Source of the DNA: SAR202 cluster bacterium AG-426-M11
GTDB lineage: Bacteria; Chloroflexota; Dehalococcoidia; Lucifugimonadales; UBA826
NCBI GenBank assembly: GCA_003213095.1
Contig: QCNV01000008.1
Location: 1-51,599, forward strand
Length of the DNA stretch: 51,599 bases
Direction of reading: 5' to 3'
This document shows positions 27,510 through 35,615 of this stretch, in pieces. The notes below the pieces were generated by a model, which did no database searches, had not been told where the DNA came from, and saw only the letters and a program-made list of their open reading frames with translations. A program made the translations under genes and the position numbers. Each line of letters opens with the position of its first letter. Position 1 is the first letter of the stretch.

Positions 27510-28541
27510 TTAAATTTTAACGAGTTTTTGCATGGATCTTAATTCTCTAGGCGGATCCATTTTACTTCCATAATCACTATAGGCTACTTCTGCAACGTAT
27601 ATGTCCCCTTTGGAGTCTACAGCTATACCATGCGGAGAAAAAAATCTACCCTTTTGTTCTCCATAGCTGTCTCTGCCCACTCTGGCTAGAACTTCTCCTT
27701 TCAAATTTAATACTGAAACTCTAGGTCCTAGGTCTGTGCCAGTGTCATTAGACCCAATTCCGCAGAAGTATTCTCCTACATACATTAATTGCTCGCCTGT
27801 TAAGCCATTAAGAGTTAAAGAAGCAGCTCTAGACATATTGATCCATTGAGTTTCAAATTTCCCGTTCGAATCAAACACTTGAATCCTATGGTTTTCTCTG
27901 TCGGCTATATAAACCCATCCGTTGTCGTCTACAACAACATCGTGCACTATATTGAATTGATTTGGGTTGGTTCCTGATTCACCCCATGTGAAGAGTAAAT
28001 TTCCATCCGGCGAATACTTATGAACTACAGCATTAGAATAGCCGTCAGCTACGTAAAACTCTCCAGTTCTTTTATCAATCCCTACTCTAGTAGGTCGGTT
28101 AAATGGCAACCCACTCATTTTGGGAGCATGTTCACCAGGAGTTCCTAAAGTGAACAGTAATTTACCATCTGAAGTAAATTTTCTGACTGTACTGTCCCCG
28201 TTATCTACGCAAAAAATTTCATCGTCAGGTCCGACAGTAATGCCATGAGGGTTTGAAAATACTCCTTCTCCCCAGGTGTCAACAATGTCTCCATCTGAGT
28301 TAAAAACAATCATTGGACTTGTTCCGCGATTAAATACATAAACTCTATCTTTAGAATCTACATCTACAGCAGTTGCTTCTTTATAAACCCAACCGTCAGG
28401 TAGATTACCCCAATTTAAACCTGTAACTTGGTATTTAAAGTTTCCTTCACCTAAAATTACATTTCCCTCTGTATCTTGGTCAGCTGTATGCCCTTCTTCT
28501 TTAATACCAAATTCCCAGTCGTGATTTTTATCTTCGGCCAT
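27510..28541 (-). CDS. NHL-repeat protein, amidating-lyase-like propeller
   Basis: The 343-residue protein is a beta-propeller made of NHL blades: SKDRVYVFNRGTSPMIVFNS, PHGITVGPDDEIFCVDNGDS, VYIADRENHRIQVFDSNGKF and FFSPHGIAVDSKGDIYVAEV. The FSPHGIAVD and DRENHRIQVF runs are those seen in peptidyl-alpha-hydroxyglycine alpha-amidating lyase-like proteins, but the metal-site residues cannot be confirmed by eye. There is no signal peptide. It converges on thiS (21-base gap) and diverges from the 62-residue gene. Likely cytoplasmic or non-classically located; function unknown. Confidence 0.82.
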   Translation of the reverse strand: MAEDKNHDWEFGIKEEGHTADQDTEGNVILGEGNFKYQVTGLNWGNLPDGWVYKEATAVDVDSKDRVYVFNRGTSPMIVFNSDGDIVDTWGEGVFSNPHGITVGPDDEIFCVDNGDSTVRKFTSDGKLLFTLGTPGEHAPKMSGLPFNRPTRVGIDKRTGEFYVADGYSNAVVHKYSPDGNLLFTWGESGTNPNQFNIVHDVVVDDNGWVYIADRENHRIQVFDSNGKFETQWINMSRAASLTLNGLTGEQLMYVGEYFCGIGSNDTGTDLGPRVSVLNLKGEVLARVGRDSYGEQKGRFFSPHGIAVDSKGDIYVAEVAYSDYGSKMDPPRELRSMQKLVKI

Positions 28542-28616
28542 TGCATACTCCTAAAATAAGTTTGTGTTGCTATGTTGGTGCGATCTAGATATATTGTCAA
28601 CCTATAGGAGAAATTA

Positions 28617-28805
28617 ATGTCCAATAAAACTGAATTAACTATTGAACTAGAACAAGAACAAATTGATTGGTTAGCTGAAAATGTAGTAGATTTTGCTTTG
28701 CCAGATGAATCAAAGGCTGCAAGAGTACTTTTCGCTTTTGCTATGTCAGAAATTGATTCAGAAGAAATTTTTTCATCTGACAATTCAAAATGTTTATGTG
28801 GTTAG
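28617..28805 (+). CDS. 62-residue acidic protein with C-terminal Cys pair, function unknown
   Basis: This short gene has a good ribosome site (AGGAGA, six bases before the ATG), which supports it being real. The product begins with a strand-like TELTIELEQEQIDWLAEN followed by helices VDFALPDESKAARVLFAFA, a layout resembling a ribbon-helix-helix protein, and ends DNSKCLCG with two cysteines. It is strongly acidic overall, which is unusual for a DNA-binding protein. It diverges from the NHL gene and lies 115 bases before the transketolase-like gene, which has its own promoter. I do not recognise a named family. Confidence 0.6.
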   Translation: MSNKTELTIELEQEQIDWLAENVVDFALPDESKAARVLFAFAMSEIDSEEIFSSDNSKCLCG

Positions 28806-28842
28806 TTAAGAATTATATTTGTTCTAATTTATATATAAATTA

Positions 28843-28871
28843 TTGACTCAAATCTTTCTCTCCAATAAGAT
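28843..28871 (+). promoter_or_regulatory. Promoter of the transketolase-like gene
   Basis: TTGACT (28843-28848), a 17-base spacer and TAAGAT (28866-28871) give a good sigma-70 match, with a start expected about 28878 and a leader near 50 bases. Confidence 0.5.
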
Positions 28872-28926
28872 TCTTTGATTAGATTTGATGTAATTCAAGT
28901 TTACAAACTCACTCACAGGATTGTAT

Positions 28927-31464
28927 ATGCCAAAAGTAAAATCTATTACTCTTCAACCCCTTCATGATTCAAAAGAAGTTAATTTACCTGATTTCAACCA
29001 AAAATATCTAGAAGATGTTTCATTTATGACAGCGATGACATTGGTCATGATGGGTAATTATTGTCAAACAGGTCATTTTGGAGGTCCACTTGCATATACT
29101 GCATACACGGTAGCATCACATTTAGCTGGTCCTGAATTGGGTGGTATGAAATACGACTATCGTAGGCCTAAGCACCCATATTCAGATAAATTCTTGCTAG
29201 CCGGTGGACACAATGCTCCTGTTACATATGCCCTTTGGATGGTTTTAGGTGAGGCTCTTCACAAACAATATAACCTCACTGGTGATTCAAAGTATTATGC
29301 TGATCCACACCAAACACTTTTGTCTATTGATTGTATAGGTTTTAGGCGATCGAAATCAGGAATGCAGACGATTTTATCTGATAACGGTTTGTCTGATCAT
29401 CCACTAATGAAACAAGCGAAAATAAGAGGGATTCGAGCACTTTCTGGTCATTCTGAAAGTACTGATGTGACAAATGATGTTAACGGAGGTCCATCTGGTA
29501 TTGGTGTTGCTACAGCAGCCGGAAAAGCAGCTTTTTGGGATATTGTTGGAGCTGGTGATTTAGGCCCGAAAATTATCGCTGTTGAAGGTGAATTTGCAAT
29601 GACATCTGGGCATTCCCAAGAAATGAAAACTCAAGCACTTTCTCAACAGGTTGGTAAACGTTTAAGAGTTCTACTTTCTTATAATAACGCTGGTATTGAT
29701 GACAGTCTCGTGGGAGGAGTTATTGATTCTAAATATGATGGTTACAGAATTGAAGATCAATGGGCTTCTTATGGTTGGAATGTTTTTTCGCTAGATGATG
29801 CCAATAATATTGAAGATGTAGTTTCTACATTTAAAGCTATGGAAGATTGGGATCCGAGTGATCGTCGTCCTATGATTTTGGTAGGAAAAACTGTTAAGGG
29901 ATGGTGGCCAGCAGCAGAAAATGGTGAAATACCTGGCTATGGGGAACAAATAACTAGCTATTCTAGTCATCCTTACACATTTTCAATGAATTCAGATTAC
30001 TTTGTTTCTTTAGCCAAGACATTTGAAAAAAAATATGGGGTTAAGTTTTTAGGAATTGACGATGGTCCAGTTTCTGATGAACGTGAAAGATTAATTCAAT
30101 ATAAAACAAATATAGATGTAATTATGTCTGTTTTAGATAAAACTGATTTGGGTAAATGGCTTGCAGATCATTTAGTTACAATCGGGGACCAAGTTTCTGA
30201 TGATTTAAGTTTGAGGATTAATTCTAAAGAAGACCCATTTTTAGATGAAAGATTAGATCCTGAAAATTTACCTATAGAACCTCAAATCGTGTCTATGAGT
30301 AAACATAGTAGTGATGAGAGTAAAGATTTAAATATCAAACTTTTTGAAGAATTTGGTAATAAACGTGGTGGACGTAGAGCAATTTCTGAAATAGTAAAAT
30401 GGATGAACTATGTGACTGATAACCGAATGGTTTTATTAGCTGCAGATTTAGCTGAATCTATTAACGTAGAACAAGGTGCTGTTTGGGGAACTTTTGATCC
30501 GGTAACAAATCCTACTGGAATTCGAATGAAATCAGCTATTCAAGAGGCTGGTAATGTATCTACTGCTGTAGGTTTAGTCAGTCAAACTGCGTCACTTGAT
30601 CCTAGTGTTCACTCCGGTGTTTGGGCTTTAAGCGGGACATACGGTGCTTTTACGCCATTAATGTATCTTCCTGTAAGGGTGTGGAGTCAGCAAAATCAAG
30701 ATAGCCCATTTAGAGTAGGCGTTTTAAATATTTTAGCAGGGCATTCAGGACCTGAAACTGCTGCTGATGCAAGAACTCATTTTGGTATTTTTTCACCTCA
30801 AGTATGGAAATTGTTTCCAAGAGACCAAATTATTAATTTGAACTTTTGGGATTATAACGATGTTGCGCCAGGATATTTTGCGGCAGCTAAGATTGCTGCA
30901 CGTGATCCAAAAGTCGGAGTCATAGTAATAGAGTGTGCTCGTCCTGATTATCCTGTAGTTGATAGAGATAGTTTGGCAGATACTGATATTAGAGCTGCAG
31001 CCAAAGGCTTTTACCTAATTAGAGACTTTGATGATGATAAACCTAAACAAGGATACGTCGTTGTACAAGGTGCTTCAGCTACTAATAATATGATGAGTGT
31101 AATTTCTCAGATAGATGAATCTGGTATAAATGTTCGAATTATTTCTGCAATTTCTGAAGAATTGTTTAGAGCTCAATCAAAATCTTATCAAGATTCAGTT
31201 CTACCTGACTCTGCTAAATTCAATATGATGGTAATTAGTACAGGTACTAAAAGAATGTGGCCTGTTTCGTCAGTAGGGCCATTGACTGAGCAATATTCAT
31301 TAGTCTCTGACTGGAATGATTCGTGGTTATCAGGTGGATCAGAAGAAGAAGTTTTACAAGAAGCAAATTTGGATTCTAAAACGATATTGAATGCCATTAA
31401 AAAATTTGCTGATGATTCTGAAAAACGAAAAGAAATACAATCGAATCTTTTGATGGATAATTAG
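28927..31464 (+). CDS. Transketolase-like thiamine-diphosphate enzyme
   Basis: A protein of about 845 residues with the three-part layout of transketolase and its relatives: an N-terminal ThDP-binding domain (KFLLAGGHNAPVTYAL; VEGEFAMTSGHSQEMKTQAL; LLSYNNAGIDDSLVGG), a middle pyrimidine domain (LAADLAESINVEQGAVWG ... LNILAGHSGPETAADARTHF), and a C-terminal Rossmann-like domain. It is longer than classic transketolase (about 660). At the usual GDG Mg-binding spot the sequence reads EGE. It probably moves two-carbon units or acts on a related ketose or 2-oxo acid; the exact substrate is unclear. The ATG at 28927 is preferred over a TTG at 28921 because AGGA is six bases upstream. It overlaps the convergent protease gene by four bases. 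Confidence 0.8.
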   Translation: MPKVKSITLQPLHDSKEVNLPDFNQKYLEDVSFMTAMTLVMMGNYCQTGHFGGPLAYTAYTVASHLAGPELGGMKYDYRRPKHPYSDKFLLAGGHNAPVTYALWMVLGEALHKQYNLTGDSKYYADPHQTLLSIDCIGFRRSKSGMQTILSDNGLSDHPLMKQAKIRGIRALSGHSESTDVTNDVNGGPSGIGVATAAGKAAFWDIVGAGDLGPKIIAVEGEFAMTSGHSQEMKTQALSQQVGKRLRVLLSYNNAGIDDSLVGGVIDSKYDGYRIEDQWASYGWNVFSLDDANNIEDVVSTFKAMEDWDPSDRRPMILVGKTVKGWWPAAENGEIPGYGEQITSYSSHPYTFSMNSDYFVSLAKTFEKKYGVKFLGIDDGPVSDERERLIQYKTNIDVIMSVLDKTDLGKWLADHLVTIGDQVSDDLSLRINSKEDPFLDERLDPENLPIEPQIVSMSKHSSDESKDLNIKLFEEFGNKRGGRRAISEIVKWMNYVTDNRMVLLAADLAESINVEQGAVWGTFDPVTNPTGIRMKSAIQEAGNVSTAVGLVSQTASLDPSVHSGVWALSGTYGAFTPLMYLPVRVWSQQNQDSPFRVGVLNILAGHSGPETAADARTHFGIFSPQVWKLFPRDQIINLNFWDYNDVAPGYFAAAKIAARDPKVGVIVIECARPDYPVVDRDSLADTDIRAAAKGFYLIRDFDDDKPKQGYVVVQGASATNNMMSVISQIDESGINVRIISAISEELFRAQSKSYQDSVLPDSAKFNMMVISTGTKRMWPVSSVGPLTEQYSLVSDWNDSWLSGGSEEEVLQEANLDSKTILNAIKKFADDSEKRKEIQSNLLMDN

Positions 31465-32405
31465 TTTAGTTCCGCAAAAAGAGTTTGGATATAGTCAATG
31501 AAAATAGCATAACCTAAATTGCTTACCGGCCGTCCTTCACTGCTTTGTTCTACCCTGCTTGTATTAATCCCAAGTAATTCTCCTCGAGAATTTACTAACC
31601 CACCCCCACTGTTACCAGGGTTAAGCGCAGCATCAGTTTGAATGATTTGTTGATTTGAAATGATTACTTTTGCAGAAACTATTCCAGATGTAATTGTAAA
31701 ATTTGAACTTAGAGGATAGCCTAATGCGTAGACATTTTCTCCAACTCTCGGATCAGTGATTCCTGATATGTCGAATGCATCATGATCGCTTGGATTGTTG
31801 ACATAAATCAATGCAATATCATTAGTTGGATCATTTTTAATTAATGTTCCAGCCTTAATTGATTCATCAAAAAATTCAATTGACAGATTGTAAAAAGGTT
31901 TAATGATATGACTGTTTGTGATGATTAATTTCGAATAATTGTAGTCACTATTGAGACTTTCAACTATAACTCCACTACCAGAACTGTTTCCAGATTTAAC
32001 TCGTACAATTTTTTTACTAGCTTCATTTAATATATTTGGTACTGTGGGAGTTGGAATTGGAGTAGGAGTAGGTGTAGGAGTTGGTGTGGGGACTGGAGTA
32101 GGAGTAGGAGTAGGAGTAGGAGTAGCAGTAGGAGTAGCAGTAGGTGTTCTCGTTGGGGTTGGAGGTATGGGTGTGATTGTAGGAGTTGAAGTCGGAACAG
32201 GAATTTGAGTTTGAAATTTTTCTAATTGGTAAATTTGTTTTTGCAAGTCTACGATTTGATTTTGAAGACTCATTGAAATTTTATCTTGTTCATGAAGTCG
32301 ATCTTCATTGTTTTTGGCAGTAAAAAATATTTCATCTTGGTTATTTGAACAAGAAATTAAAAATACTAATAATGGAATTGTAAGGAACAGTCTAATGGTT
32401 TTCAT
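31461..32405 (-). CDS. Trypsin-like serine protease lipoprotein with Thr-Pro linker
   Basis: The 314-residue product starts with a lipoprotein signal (lipobox LISC, Cys19), so it should be anchored outside the membrane. A short coiled-coil-like stretch (residues 33-65) is followed by a Thr/Pro-rich linker of about 55 residues (69-123), then an S1C/HtrA-like trypsin fold. The triad is readable: TNSHII (His166), NDIALI (Asp196) and NPGNSGGGL (Ser266). No PDZ domain follows, unlike DegP/HtrA. It likely degrades or processes proteins at the cell surface. It diverges from the serine hydrolase at 32484. Confidence 0.88.
   Translation of the reverse strand: MKTIRLFLTIPLLVFLISCSNNQDEIFFTAKNNEDRLHEQDKISMSLQNQIVDLQKQIYQLEKFQTQIPVPTSTPTITPIPPTPTRTPTATPTATPTPTPTPTPVPTPTPTPTPTPIPTPTVPNILNEASKKIVRVKSGNSSGSGVIVESLNSDYNYSKLIITNSHIIKPFYNLSIEFFDESIKAGTLIKNDPTNDIALIYVNNPSDHDAFDISGITDPRVGENVYALGYPLSSNFTITSGIVSAKVIISNQQIIQTDAALNPGNSGGGLVNSRGELLGINTSRVEQSSEGRPVSNLGYAIFIDYIQTLFAELN
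32040..32160. repeat. Hexanucleotide repeats encoding the Thr-Pro linker
   Basis: Imperfect tandem units of GGAGTA, with GGTGTA and GCAGTA variants, run through the linker of the protease lipoprotein. Because units are six bases, gain or loss changes linker length without shifting the frame. Confidence 0.85.
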
Positions 32406-32483
32406 TACGTCTAGTGTTGAATAATCTAACTATTTTCATTATCGTTTAAAATCACAACAATTAATAGGAAGAAATAAATTTAT

Positions 32484-33743
32484 ATGGCCAAAGATACTCA
32501 AATTGGTGGAATGTCTGTTGAAAAGCTAAATTATATTGATAAATTTCTTCAAGAAAATTATTTAGATACCAATAAACTGAATGGATTTGTAACAGGCATA
32601 TTTAGAAAAAGAAAAGTAGTTCATTCATCTGCTTTAGGTTTTATGGATAAAGAATTGAAGAAACCCATGAATCTAGATACTATTTTTCGGATTTATTCGA
32701 TGACAAAACCCATTACATCAGTTGCTTTGATGCAATTATACGAAAAGGGTTTATTTCAATTAGATGATCCAGTTTCCAAATATATAGAAGAGTTTGATAA
32801 TTTAAAAGTTTATGTTTCTGGAGATCAAAAGCATTTTGTTACTCAAGATACTATTAGACGTATGACTATTCATGATCTTTTAACTCATCAAGCTGGTTTT
32901 ACCTATGGTCTAACACGAATCACTGAAGTTGATGCGGCATATCAAGATTTAGGGTTGGTTTTTTCTGATGCCCCAATGCAGGAAAAAATTAAATTATTAA
33001 CCCAGTTGCCCTTAGAATTCCAGCCTGGAAGCCATTGGAATTATTCGGTTGCTACAGATGTTTGTGGTTATCTGATAGAGCTATTGTCTGGTAAGTCATT
33101 AGATCAATATTTTTTAGATCAAATTTTTGATCCTTTAAATATGGTGGATACTTCTTTTCATGTTTCTGACACTAAAATAGATCGCTTAGCCACAAATTAT
33201 GAATTTCAACCATTTGGGCCTCCTATTAGGACTGACAATCCAATTTATGGGAACTTCACTTCCCCTCCACAGTTTCTGTCAGGGGGAGCAGGTTTATTAT
33301 CAACATTCGATGATTATTTACATTTTTGCCAAATGATTCTAAATAAGGGGATATACAAAGGTAATCGAATATTGAGTAGAAAAACTATCGAATTAATGAG
33401 TCAAAATCATTTGATTGATAAGACTGATCCAAATTCTCAATTATTGTGGTCAAATAGTGATTTGCGAGAAAGAGGATTTTCTGGTGGAAGTGATGATAGA
33501 TATTTTTGGAATCAAGGTGGAGTAGGTTTTGGCTTAGGTTTTTCTGTGTTGATTAACCCTGCAACTTCTCAATCATCGGGAAGTGTTGGTGAATTATCAT
33601 GGGGAGGATGGGCTAGTACGACTTTTTGGATTGATCCTATAGAAGATTTAATAGTGATATTTTTGACCCAGTTATTGCCGTCTGATTCATATAATGTACG
33701 TAAAGAGCTTAAATCTTTGGTGTATTCAGCTATAGAAGATTGA
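32484..33743 (+). CDS. Class C beta-lactamase-related serine hydrolase (esterase type)
   Basis: The 419-residue protein belongs to the beta-lactamase class C/family VIII esterase group. The nucleophile motif SMTK (Ser72-Lys75) is in FRIYSMTKPITSVALMQL, and the second motif is the YSV of HWNYSVATDVCGYLIE (Tyr187). The family replaces the lactamase KTG box by other residues; here a WGGWAST segment lies in the expected region. No signal peptide is seen, so it is probably a cytoplasmic esterase rather than a true beta-lactamase. Its stop is only a few bases from the first tRNA-Glu-derived remnant, so it marks the left border of the island. Confidence 0.87.
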   Translation: MAKDTQIGGMSVEKLNYIDKFLQENYLDTNKLNGFVTGIFRKRKVVHSSALGFMDKELKKPMNLDTIFRIYSMTKPITSVALMQLYEKGLFQLDDPVSKYIEEFDNLKVYVSGDQKHFVTQDTIRRMTIHDLLTHQAGFTYGLTRITEVDAAYQDLGLVFSDAPMQEKIKLLTQLPLEFQPGSHWNYSVATDVCGYLIELLSGKSLDQYFLDQIFDPLNMVDTSFHVSDTKIDRLATNYEFQPFGPPIRTDNPIYGNFTSPPQFLSGGAGLLSTFDDYLHFCQMILNKGIYKGNRILSRKTIELMSQNHLIDKTDPNSQLLWSNSDLRERGFSGGSDDRYFWNQGGVGFGLGFSVLINPATSQSSGSVGELSWGGWASTTFWIDPIEDLIVIFLTQLLPSDSYNVRKELKSLVYSAIED

Positions 33744-34005
33744 GACATGGTACCCCAAAGGAACTCGCCTCAGAGATTTATGTGTGAATGGGAATGCATC
33801 TAGGGTTATTGTCAGTAAACACATACAATTCAGTACAACCTACAAACATTTCCCTACCCTAAAAACATTACGACAAAACCATACATTTATGTCAAATAAG
33901 TTTTACTGTTTTGACATGTTTTATTTTTTTTGTGATATTTTAATTCAAGCTGTTAGATGATTTAGCTTAGAGAAGTTTGAAAGTTTTGAATATAATACTA
34001 GAGTC
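33744..34005. other. 262-base gap: old attachment site and putative leader
   Basis: The left two thirds are the decayed tRNA-Glu fragment and element arm. The right part is AT-rich and carries TATAAT at 33991-33996, ten bases before the TTG start of the membrane protein gene. No coding content was recognised. Confidence 0.6.
33748..33900. repeat. Decayed copy of the tRNA-Glu 3' half plus element arm
   Basis: From 33748 the bases align, with gaps, to the 3' half of tRNA-Glu as seen at 35414: TGGTACCCCAAAGGAACTCG against TGGTGACCCCAGCAGGATTC, then GTGTGAATGGGAATGCATCT against GTGAAAGGGCAGAAATCT. The match continues outside the tRNA part: GTCAGTAAA, ACAACCTAC, CCTACCCTAAAA and CATTACGACAAA recur in the same order at 33820-33877 and 35480-35559. 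This marks an older attachment site. Confidence 0.75.
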
Positions 34006-35307
34006 TTGATTAAGAAATTTTTTTTAGTAGATAAGTTCTATTTAACTGCTTTTGCAATATTAATACCCACATCTATTAACTTATCCATCACCCAATTTGT
34101 AACCCCACTCTTAAATGCAATTATGGGAAGGACTGATAATCCTGCAATTTCTATAAGTTCATACTCTATAGCTATTTCAGTTCTTTTTTTGATTGCATTA
34201 CCGAATTTACGAATTCAACATTTAACTATTGTCTACTATAAAAATATTAATAAATTAAAAGTTCATTTCTTCGTAATTTTAATTTCAACAATTTGTTTGT
34301 TTTGTTCAGTATTAATAATTTATACACCCGCTTCTAATATTTTTTTAGAAAAAATATTTTTCACTGAAGGTGATCTTAGGAATAATGTTGAAAAATGTCT
34401 TAAATTAGGATTTTATATCCCATTTTTATTGATAATCAAAATGCATCTTTATGCCGTTGCAATAGTTTCGTCAAAATCTTCTTTGATTTGGGCCGGTACA
34501 ATTTTTGGGTTTATCTGTACTTTTCTTTTAGCAATAATATTTTATTTGATTGGGTTTGAGGGGTTTAGACTTGGAATTTCGGCAGTTGCATATTCTCTAG
34601 CATTAGAAACATTAGCGATATTTATGTTAGTAAGAAATGATTTACTTGATTTCAAGCTCAAATTTACTAGGGATATTTTTATGATAGGTGATTTGTTTAA
34701 GTTTTTCACGCCTTTGTTATTTGCTGCTTTTATACCATCTTTTACCATGCCAGCAATTAATGCAGTCTTAACAAGACTTGATAATCCGGAGGTGTCAATT
34801 TCTGCTGTAAATATTGGGATTGGAATATTTGGAGCAGTCTCATTTGCTATATATGGCTGTCAATCGACAATTTTATCTTTGATGTCAAATGGATATCACT
34901 ATTTTAAGATTAGATATTTTTCTTATTTTGTCAGCTTTTTAACTTTATTTTTATGTAGTTTTATAGCATGGATAAATCCTGTAAATCATTTCATTTTTAA
35001 TACCATATTTAATTTAGATGAAGATTTATATAAAAATACTTTGCTTGTTTTTAGGCTTTTATCTTTTTTGCCTCCCTTTTTAGTTATGGAGCAACTATAC
35101 GTAGGGATTATCATGAACTCAAAATCAACAAATCCAATTATTTATATAAATATTTGTAGGTTTTTAGTTTTAATTATTTTTTTGGGCGCGAGTATATTTT
35201 TGTTGCAAAATGGAGCGCTTGTTGGTGGTCTTGCATGGTCTTTAACTTTATTTTTTGAAGCAATTTTTGCTTGGTTGTTTGGCAAAAATATAAAAAAACC
35301 TGATTAA
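34006..35307 (+). CDS. Multi-pass membrane protein, MATE/MOP-superfamily-like (island cargo)
   Basis: The 433-residue protein has about twelve hydrophobic segments and an internal duplication: TPLLNAIMGRTDNPAISISS (starting near residue 33) is echoed by MPAINAVLTRLDNPEVSIS (near 246). A two-fold repeated 12-TM layout of this kind is typical of MATE-like exporters of the MOP flippase superfamily; I do not assign a substrate. The start is a TTG at 34006 with no ribosome site; TATAAT ends only ten bases upstream, which points to a leaderless or nearly leaderless transcript. It is the only gene between two tRNA-Glu-derived repeats, so it is cargo of a mobile unit. Base composition looks even more AT-rich than its neighbours. 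Confidence 0.55.
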   Translation: MIKKFFLVDKFYLTAFAILIPTSINLSITQFVTPLLNAIMGRTDNPAISISSYSIAISVLFLIALPNLRIQHLTIVYYKNINKLKVHFFVILISTICLFCSVLIIYTPASNIFLEKIFFTEGDLRNNVEKCLKLGFYIPFLLIIKMHLYAVAIVSSKSSLIWAGTIFGFICTFLLAIIFYLIGFEGFRLGISAVAYSLALETLAIFMLVRNDLLDFKLKFTRDIFMIGDLFKFFTPLLFAAFIPSFTMPAINAVLTRLDNPEVSISAVNIGIGIFGAVSFAIYGCQSTILSLMSNGYHYFKIRYFSYFVSFLTLFLCSFIAWINPVNHFIFNTIFNLDEDLYKNTLLVFRLLSFLPPFLVMEQLYVGIIMNSKSTNPIIYINICRFLVLIIFLGASIFLLQNGALVGGLAWSLTLFFEAIFAWLFGKNIKKPD

Positions 35308-35615
35308 ACTACATACAATTATGTGAAATAAGTTTTACCATTTTTTTACCAGTTTTAAGGATGTTGAGTGTCCGTCAAAACTACGGCAAACCACTAATTC
35401 GTAGCTAAATTAGTGGTGACCCCAGCAGGATTCGAACCCGCGATTTCCGGCGTGAAAGGGCAGAAATCTAGTGTTTTTTGTCAGTAAATACGTGCAATTA
35501 CGTACAACCTACGGACACTTCTAGGCACAAATCCCCTACCCTAAAACCATTACGACAAATTACATACAATTATGTTCGATTATTTTTGCCGTGTTTTTGC
35601 CGTGTTTATTGTTTT
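35308..35615. other. 308-base gap holding the second attachment site
   Basis: It contains, in order, the right direct repeat of unit 1 (35312-35338), the 96-base tRNA-Glu-derived repeat (35364-35459), the element arm (to about 35575) and a double TTTTGCCGTG block (35584-35607). No gene was seen. Confidence 0.8.
35364..35459. repeat. Near-perfect duplicate of tRNA-Glu 3' half and flank (att copy)
   Basis: These 96 bases equal 37061-37156 except for two positions (CTACGG/CTACGT and CAGCA/CAGCG). The copy includes the last 46 bases of tRNA-Glu (35414-35459, from the anticodon loop to CCA) and 50 bases beyond its 3' end. The 5' half of the tRNA is missing, so this is not a gene. Confidence 0.93.

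Larger units (their letters stand above)
33748..35413. mobile_element. Integrase-less mini-island 1 at tRNA-Glu (older)
   Basis: This 1666-bp interval lies between the decayed and the near-perfect tRNA-Glu 3' copies. It carries a single gene for a membrane protein and is bounded inside by a 27-base direct repeat (33880-33906 and 35312-35338, 25 of 27 identical). No recombinase gene is present. The left border is inferred from a degenerate match. Confidence 0.65.

Noticed and set aside
32040-32160. CRISPR-like or satellite array
   Set aside because: The repeat unit is six bases with no spacers and it is coding, giving the Thr-Pro linker of the protease lipoprotein.
31951-32208. Plus-strand open frame of Gly-Val repeats
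   Set aside because: It is the complement of the Thr-Pro linker of the lipoprotein gene, has no ribosome site, and its composition is just the antisense of the hexanucleotide repeat.
35414-35459. A second tRNA-Glu gene
   Set aside because: Only the 3' half from the anticodon loop to CCA is present; the sequence on the 5' side turns into GCAGAAATCTAG instead of the anticodon 5' stem and D arm. It cannot fold as a tRNA and is better read as an attachment-site copy.
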